This document shows positions 61,062-64,000 of a stretch of DNA of 64,000 nt, piece after piece. Origin of the DNA: an uncultured Dorea sp. GTDB taxonomy: Bacteria; Bacillota; Clostridia; Lachnospirales; Lachnospiraceae. The stretch lies in the NCBI GenBank assembly GCA_910588745.1, contig CAJURK010000001.1, forward strand, positions 61,919 to 125,918, given 5' to 3'. The position numbers and the translations under genes were made by a program. Position 1 is the stretch's first letter; each line of letters begins with the position of its first letter. The notes under the pieces were generated by a model. That model made no database searches. It was not told the DNA's origin and saw only the letters and a list, made by a program, of their open reading frames with translations.

Positions 61062-61763
61062 ATTCTTCACCTCCGCCCGGTTTTTCAATAAAATATCCTT
61101 CAAAATCTCATCCCGAATACAATCATCCGTAGCTTTATCCACTGCTTCCGGCAATACCATCCCCTTCGCCTGATTTTCCCTTACACGCTGTACATAAACG
61201 GCATAATCATGCAAAGCCCTGCACCGCTCCATAAGTTCCCTGTTATGCCCATAATTAACATTCAAAAGCGTTGCCGTACACTTTAAGCATGGCTCCATAC
61301 CTTCTATTACCGGAAATGCGTCTTTTAACTCTATCTCACACCGGTCCTCTTCCTCCTGGCTTCCATTATACAGTACATAATATTGAGGAAACGGCAGTTT
61401 CTGCAATGTAGTTCCATAGATATCCAGATTATTTCCGGCTATATACGAAGCATAATTTCTGGCAAAATACATAAGTCCCCTTATGGGCATATTAGGATTT
61501 TTTGTACTTTGATGTTCATATAGGTTCAACATCTCTCCCATCAGAAAAGATATATCATTCTTTATCCCCATAAATACCACATCTTCCAACGTATATACCG
61601 TCAGTTCTTCCGGGTTCTTATAATCGGAACCATTAATCGCATTGTACAATTCCAGCAGATCCTTCTTATTCCGAAAAACAATCCGAATCAGGCAATCCTT
61701 GTAATTACGATTTTCCTCCTGAGAATCTTGAACTTGCATATGTACTTGTTCGCTTTGTATCAT
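60708..61763 (-). CDS. Rpn-family recombination-promoting nuclease (PD-(D/E)XK)
   Basis: The 351-residue protein starts MIQSEQVHMQ after TGGAGGTAGATAT. Residues about 20-235 form the PD-(D/E)XK nuclease of the Rpn/YhgA-like (transposase_31-like) group: a Lys/Asp start in YKDCLIRIVFRNKKDLLELY, Asp70 in IKNDISFLMGEMLN, and the ExK box CEIELKDAF (Glu145, Lys147) after LPFPQYYVLYNG. The C-terminal part is a basic-acidic coiled coil of five LEQEKxE heptads (270-304) and a tail EYRLRLLRQYGLFDN. Rpn proteins raise recombination, and in E. coli some defend against phage and are held by a short protein made from inside the same gene. An internal start with perfect ribosome site is present here too. 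Confidence 0.85.
   Translation of the reverse strand: MIQSEQVHMQVQDSQEENRNYKDCLIRIVFRNKKDLLELYNAINGSDYKNPEELTVYTLEDVVFMGIKNDISFLMGEMLNLYEHQSTKNPNMPIRGLMYFARNYASYIAGNNLDIYGTTLQKLPFPQYYVLYNGSQEEEDRCEIELKDAFPVIEGMEPCLKCTATLLNVNYGHNRELMERCRALHDYAVYVQRVRENQAKGMVLPEAVDKATDDCIRDEILKDILLKNRAEVKNMVLGTWGTENHLRAVKAEREQNEREIKELVRKRNKLEQEKAELEQEKTELEQEKTELEQEKTELEQENAFLKRKKDAEDRLTMALLGAGKSEILKIVLEDEEYRLRLLRQYGLFDNI
60861..60956 (-). repeat. 21-bp tandem repeats encoding LEQEKTE heptads
   Basis: Four to five near-identical 21-base units (TTCTCCTGTTCCAGTTCCG on the plus strand) encode residues 270-301 of the Rpn protein. They keep the frame and the heptad phase, so copy number can change without breaking the protein. 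Confidence 0.9.
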
Positions 61764-61896
61764 ATATCTACCTCCATTATAATTCCTTTTTTGTAAAAAT
61801 GCAACTGGTACGCCTGAAGAATTTCAAGAATACTTTGACCGCCCGCGCGTCGGATCTTACATATAGAATCTCAAGACATTTCTTTTAAGTAGACAT

Positions 61897-61925
61897 ATTA
61901 TACATCATTTTTATGTTTCTATCAA
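61897..61925 (-). promoter_or_regulatory. Promoter of the Rpn gene
   Basis: TTGATA (61925-61920), 17-base spacer, TATAAT (61902-61897) on the minus strand. The leader to ATG 61763 is about 130 bases and AT/GC mixed, with no strong fold seen. Confidence 0.8.
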
Positions 61926-62056
61926 GTATTAAAAAAGTTTTTTTATATTTCCATTTTCTAATTGTTACAGTTTATAAGAAATCAAAGATTGGCTTTAGTC
62001 CAAAACAAAAAGAAACGACAAATAAGCCAGAACTGCCGATTGATTATGAATAGTAA

Positions 62057-62094
62057 AGGGACTGGCTGCACAGGCTTTCCTCGCACCAGTCCCT
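62057..62094 (-). terminator. Terminator of the HTH gene pair
   Basis: AGGGACTGG / CCAGTCCCT with a 20-base loop, followed by TTAC on the minus strand. It overlaps the stop codon of the small HTH gene. Confidence 0.55.
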
Positions 62095-62327
62095 CAATTG
62101 TTCTTATATTTGCGCCCCACAAGCACATCCAGCGGCAGGTCAAGCTCATCTGCTATCCTGCAAAGCATATAGATATCCGGAGTTCTTTTTCCAATTTCGT
62201 ATCCGGAAAGGGAACTTCTATCTATCCAAAGTCTTTCCGCCAATTGACTCTGTGACAAGTTCCTGGCTTTCCTAAAAATCTTAATATTCGTTCCAATTGT
62301 ATCTCTATCGTTCTGTGCATCGATCAT
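62094..62327 (-). CDS. Small XRE-family HTH regulator
   Basis: The start is MIDAQNDRDTIGTNIKIF after GAGGGGAATT; 77 residues. The HTH reads KIFRKARNLSQSQLAERLWI and DRSSLSGYEIGKRTPD, followed by LCRIADELDLPLDVLVGR. It is a Cro/CI-like repressor without an effector domain. It overlaps the 3' end of the larger HTH gene by 23 bases. Confidence 0.88.
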   Translation of the reverse strand: MIDAQNDRDTIGTNIKIFRKARNLSQSQLAERLWIDRSSLSGYEIGKRTPDIYMLCRIADELDLPLDVLVGRKYKNN

Positions 62328-63066
62328 AATTCCCCTCAATCCTCTTTTGTATCCCATCGCTTACGCCTCTTACTTCGCTGTATCGGATCAATTCTAATCC
62401 CTGAACAAGTATCGCGGCCAGCTTATTCTTCGCTTCTTGCGAAAAAAAGTTCCACGCTTCATTGCATTCCTTTAAATTATGCTTGAGAGAAGACATTGCA
62501 ACACATGGATTATAGGATAATCCAGAATATAACCGATATAAGATTTCTGCATCCGGGCCAATGATTTCATTTTCCAGCCGAACATATCTTTTTATATTCA
62601 TCCCCAAAATCTCCGCCATCTGATACTGTGTGATCTCATCCAATTTCCTAATACTTTTCCATACGCTCCAAGACATGTCAAATTCCATTTGCGCCAGCCT
62701 CAGATTTTTGAACACAGCCTCGGATAATTCTTCCTCTCTGCTCTGTTCTATGGCCAATCCAAGATTCACTACCCACACAATCAGTCTGTGCATCCGCAGC
62801 TTTCCCTCACTGGTGGCGCACTGATTTATATAATCGTTCAGAACCCCGGCATCCGAATAATATCCCGTAATCAGATAATTGATATCTCCTCCGTTTCGCT
62901 CGAATTTCTTCAGACAATCATACGAGATCACGTTCGCGCCTGATTCCAGCTTGGCATAATGACTCTGCGAAACGCCCATATCAATACTCATCTCTTTCTG
63001 CGTCTTGCGCTGGGCGCGTCTATACGATTGCAGTCTTCCCGCCACCTCTGAATAATCCCGTCCCAT
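62305..63066 (-). CDS. Regulator with two XRE-type HTH domains
   Basis: The start is ATG 63066 (MGRDYSEVAGRLQSYRRAQR) after TTGGAGAGTGTT; 253 residues. First HTH at about 5-60 (KTQKEMSIDMGVSQSHYAKL, ESGANVISYDCLKKFERNGG). Second HTH-like block at about 140-195 (RKLDEITQYQMAEILGMNIK, then RYVRLENEIIGPDAEILYRL). The remainder is helical. A protein with two XRE domains can bind a pseudo-palindrome as a monomer. It is translationally overlapped with the small HTH gene. Confidence 0.85.
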   Translation of the reverse strand: MGRDYSEVAGRLQSYRRAQRKTQKEMSIDMGVSQSHYAKLESGANVISYDCLKKFERNGGDINYLITGYYSDAGVLNDYINQCATSEGKLRMHRLIVWVVNLGLAIEQSREEELSEAVFKNLRLAQMEFDMSWSVWKSIRKLDEITQYQMAEILGMNIKRYVRLENEIIGPDAEILYRLYSGLSYNPCVAMSSLKHNLKECNEAWNFFSQEAKNKLAAILVQGLELIRYSEVRGVSDGIQKRIEGNYDRCTER

Positions 63067-63119
63067 AACACTCTCCAATCATTTACTACTTTAATTGTAA
63101 AGCGTTTCGTATGTCTTAT

Positions 63120-63148
63120 TATATACCTGTTTATGAATATTTATTCAA
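63120..63148 (-). promoter_or_regulatory. Promoter and possible operator of the HTH pair
   Basis: TTGAAT (63148-63143), 17-base spacer, TATATA (63125-63120). Between it and the start lies TTTAC...GTAAA (about 63080-63101), an operator-like dyad. Confidence 0.65.
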
Positions 63149-63208
63149 AAAAGAGACTCCCAAAGAACCTGCCGCCCGCGAATTTCTTCGGATTTACGGC
63201 AATGAAAA

Positions 63209-63230
63209 GGGAGCGCCTAAAGACACTCCC
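63209..63230 (-). terminator. Terminator of the capA fragment
   Basis: GGGAGTG / CGCTCCC stem followed by TTTTC on the minus strand. Confidence 0.75.
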
Positions 63231-63256
63231 AATCCATTGCCGCAGTACTCTTATTT

Positions 63257-63952
63257 CTATTGTTCTAAGGGCAGCGCTTCCTGAATCTTTTTCACTCCTT
63301 CCCCTACAATTCTGTTGGTCCTCTCCAAAGACTGTTCAATATCCTCCTCTATATTCCCCAAGCCCGCCGCTTCTATGACTTCCTCAGGATGCCCTAAAGG
63401 CAGGATAAAGTACTCGTCATCCGGCTCTTTATCATGATATACCCAGGTAGGCGTAAAGTCTGCCTTCTCTAAGGTAATTTTCCCATCCTTGTCCCGATGA
63501 ATCGCGAGGGTTACTACCATCCCATCCTCAGAATACCCGTCCACAAGGCCGTCCATATATTCTGTGCGCTGATTAGAAAGATGATTGCCAATCGCATAGG
63601 CGCATACCATCTTATGCTTGCCGTCGCCGCTTTCCAGCAAATCTACCGGTTCGATCACGTGCGGATGGCTGGCGATCAACGCGTCAATTCCTAAATCACA
63701 CAGCTCCTGAGCAATGGCGTCCTGATACGAATTCTCCTTTGTCTTATATTCCACGCCCCAGTGCATGAACGCTACGGTATATTCCACTCCTTCTTCCTTC
63801 ATCTCTGCCAGATTCTTCTCGATATCGTCATATAAAGACTGAGGTTCTGCCTCCTGGAAAGAATTAATCAGGTTTTCACTGGCCTTGCCGACCGAAATTC
63901 CGTTGATCGTCTTTGTTCCTCCTACTGTTTTCGTTTCATAGACATAAATGAA
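63257..63952 (-). pseudogene. CapA-family (poly-gamma-glutamate synthesis type) protein, 5' truncated
   Basis: About 232 codons remain. They include the CapA metallophosphatase-like signatures AFMHWGVEYKTKENSYQDAI and GIDALIASHPHVIEPVDLLE. The frame runs upstream (YVYETKTVGGTKTING) and is cut by an in-frame TAG at 63953-63955, where sequence switches to a 3' end of a putative tnpB and its hairpin. The N-terminal half (signal peptide, first catalytic motifs) is not in the window and is likely on the other side of an insertion. CapA-like proteins act at the cell surface. Confidence 0.6.
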
Positions 63953-64000
63953 CTACCCCGCAGCAGAGCTGCGGGGTATCTGAAGGGTCGCTCCATTACA
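63953..64000 (-). CDS. tnpB: 3' end of a putative IS200/IS605-type tnpB (cut by window edge)
   Basis: Minus-strand frame from base 64000 reads CNGATLQIPRSSAAG and stops at TAG 63955-63953, with the last codons lying in a perfect hairpin. The tail resembles C-termini of OrfB/TnpB proteins of IS605-family elements, in which gene end, RE hairpin and guide-RNA scaffold overlap. Only 15 residues are visible, so the call rests mainly on hairpin and the interrupted capA. Confidence 0.4.
   Translation of the reverse strand, partial: CNGATLQIPRSSAAG
63954..63978 (-). mobile_element. Subterminal hairpin of the putative IS element's right end
   Basis: TACCCCGCAGC AGA GCTGCGGGGTA, a perfect 11-bp stem, followed on the minus strand by GTTCATTTATG. 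IS200/IS605 elements have such hairpins a few bases from the cleavage site, with no terminal inverted repeat and no target duplication. Confidence 0.45.

Overview
The window looks like chromosomal DNA of a spore-forming Clostridia species, most likely a Lachnospiraceae gut bacterium. The reasons are a moderate GC content, strong AGGAGG-type ribosome binding sites, a T-box in front of pheST, CIRCE control of a heat-shock gene, spoIID, FeoA/FeoB, an AGCS alanine symporter, and many small families typical of Lachnospiraceae. Nearly all genes lie on the minus strand; only feoAB, a NUDIX gene, upp plus a hydroxyacid dehydrogenase, a DUF5721-like gene and two tiny ORFs are on the plus strand. No rRNA, tRNA or CRISPR array was seen.

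Layout. 0-5 kb: pheT (cut by the window edge), pheS and their T-box leader, a YihY-type membrane protein, spoIID, and a probable 6S RNA. 5-13.2 kb: alanine use and central metabolism (AGCS symporter, ald, pckA, thrC, leuD-leuC). 13.2-16.4 kb: a surface adhesin with a thioester-like head, three Cna-B domains and a Pro/Glu stalk, with a structured leader, then a CmpB-type membrane protein. 16.4-19 kb: feoA-feoB behind a long structured leader. 19-30.6 kb: metabolic and housekeeping genes (aldehyde dehydrogenase, lipoprotein, PatB/MalY lyase, apt, FAD oxidoreductase, methyltransferase, NUDIX), an atypical protein kinase, a thioesterase, and a three-gene sigma / anti-sigma / secreted Ca-binding-like protein operon. 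30.8-41.6 kb: upp, a hydroxyacid dehydrogenase, an LspA homologue, a subtilisin-like protease, clpX, ligA, an orphan response regulator with an aberrant C-terminus beside a 164-bp foldback element, and rluF. 41.7-50 kb: OsmC, cyclophilin, an M24 peptidase and a complete five-gene oligopeptide/dipeptide ABC importer. 50-58 kb: htpG with promoter and CIRCE, two tiny ORFs, an ABC/FtsX exporter pair with a giant periplasmic-type coiled coil, and a bacterial glycerol-1-phosphate dehydrogenase preceded by a 21-codon upstream ORF. 58-60.3 kb: a hairpin-rich gene-free stretch and a PurF-like protein that lacks the N-terminal nucleophile.

60.5-64 kb looks like accessory DNA. It holds an Rpn-family (PD-(D/E)XK) recombination-promoting nuclease gene with an internal, perfectly Shine-Dalgarno-equipped start that would give a separate 117-aa C-terminal protein carrying a tandem-heptad coiled coil; two overlapping HTH regulators; and a capA gene cut off at the exact point where the 3' end of what looks like an IS200/IS605-type tnpB and its terminal hairpin begin. 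The Rpn gene is the best candidate in the window for an under-described system: an intragenic toxin/antitoxin or antiphage pair.

Limits: product names come from reading motifs in the translated sequence, not from database searches. RNA structures were folded by eye.
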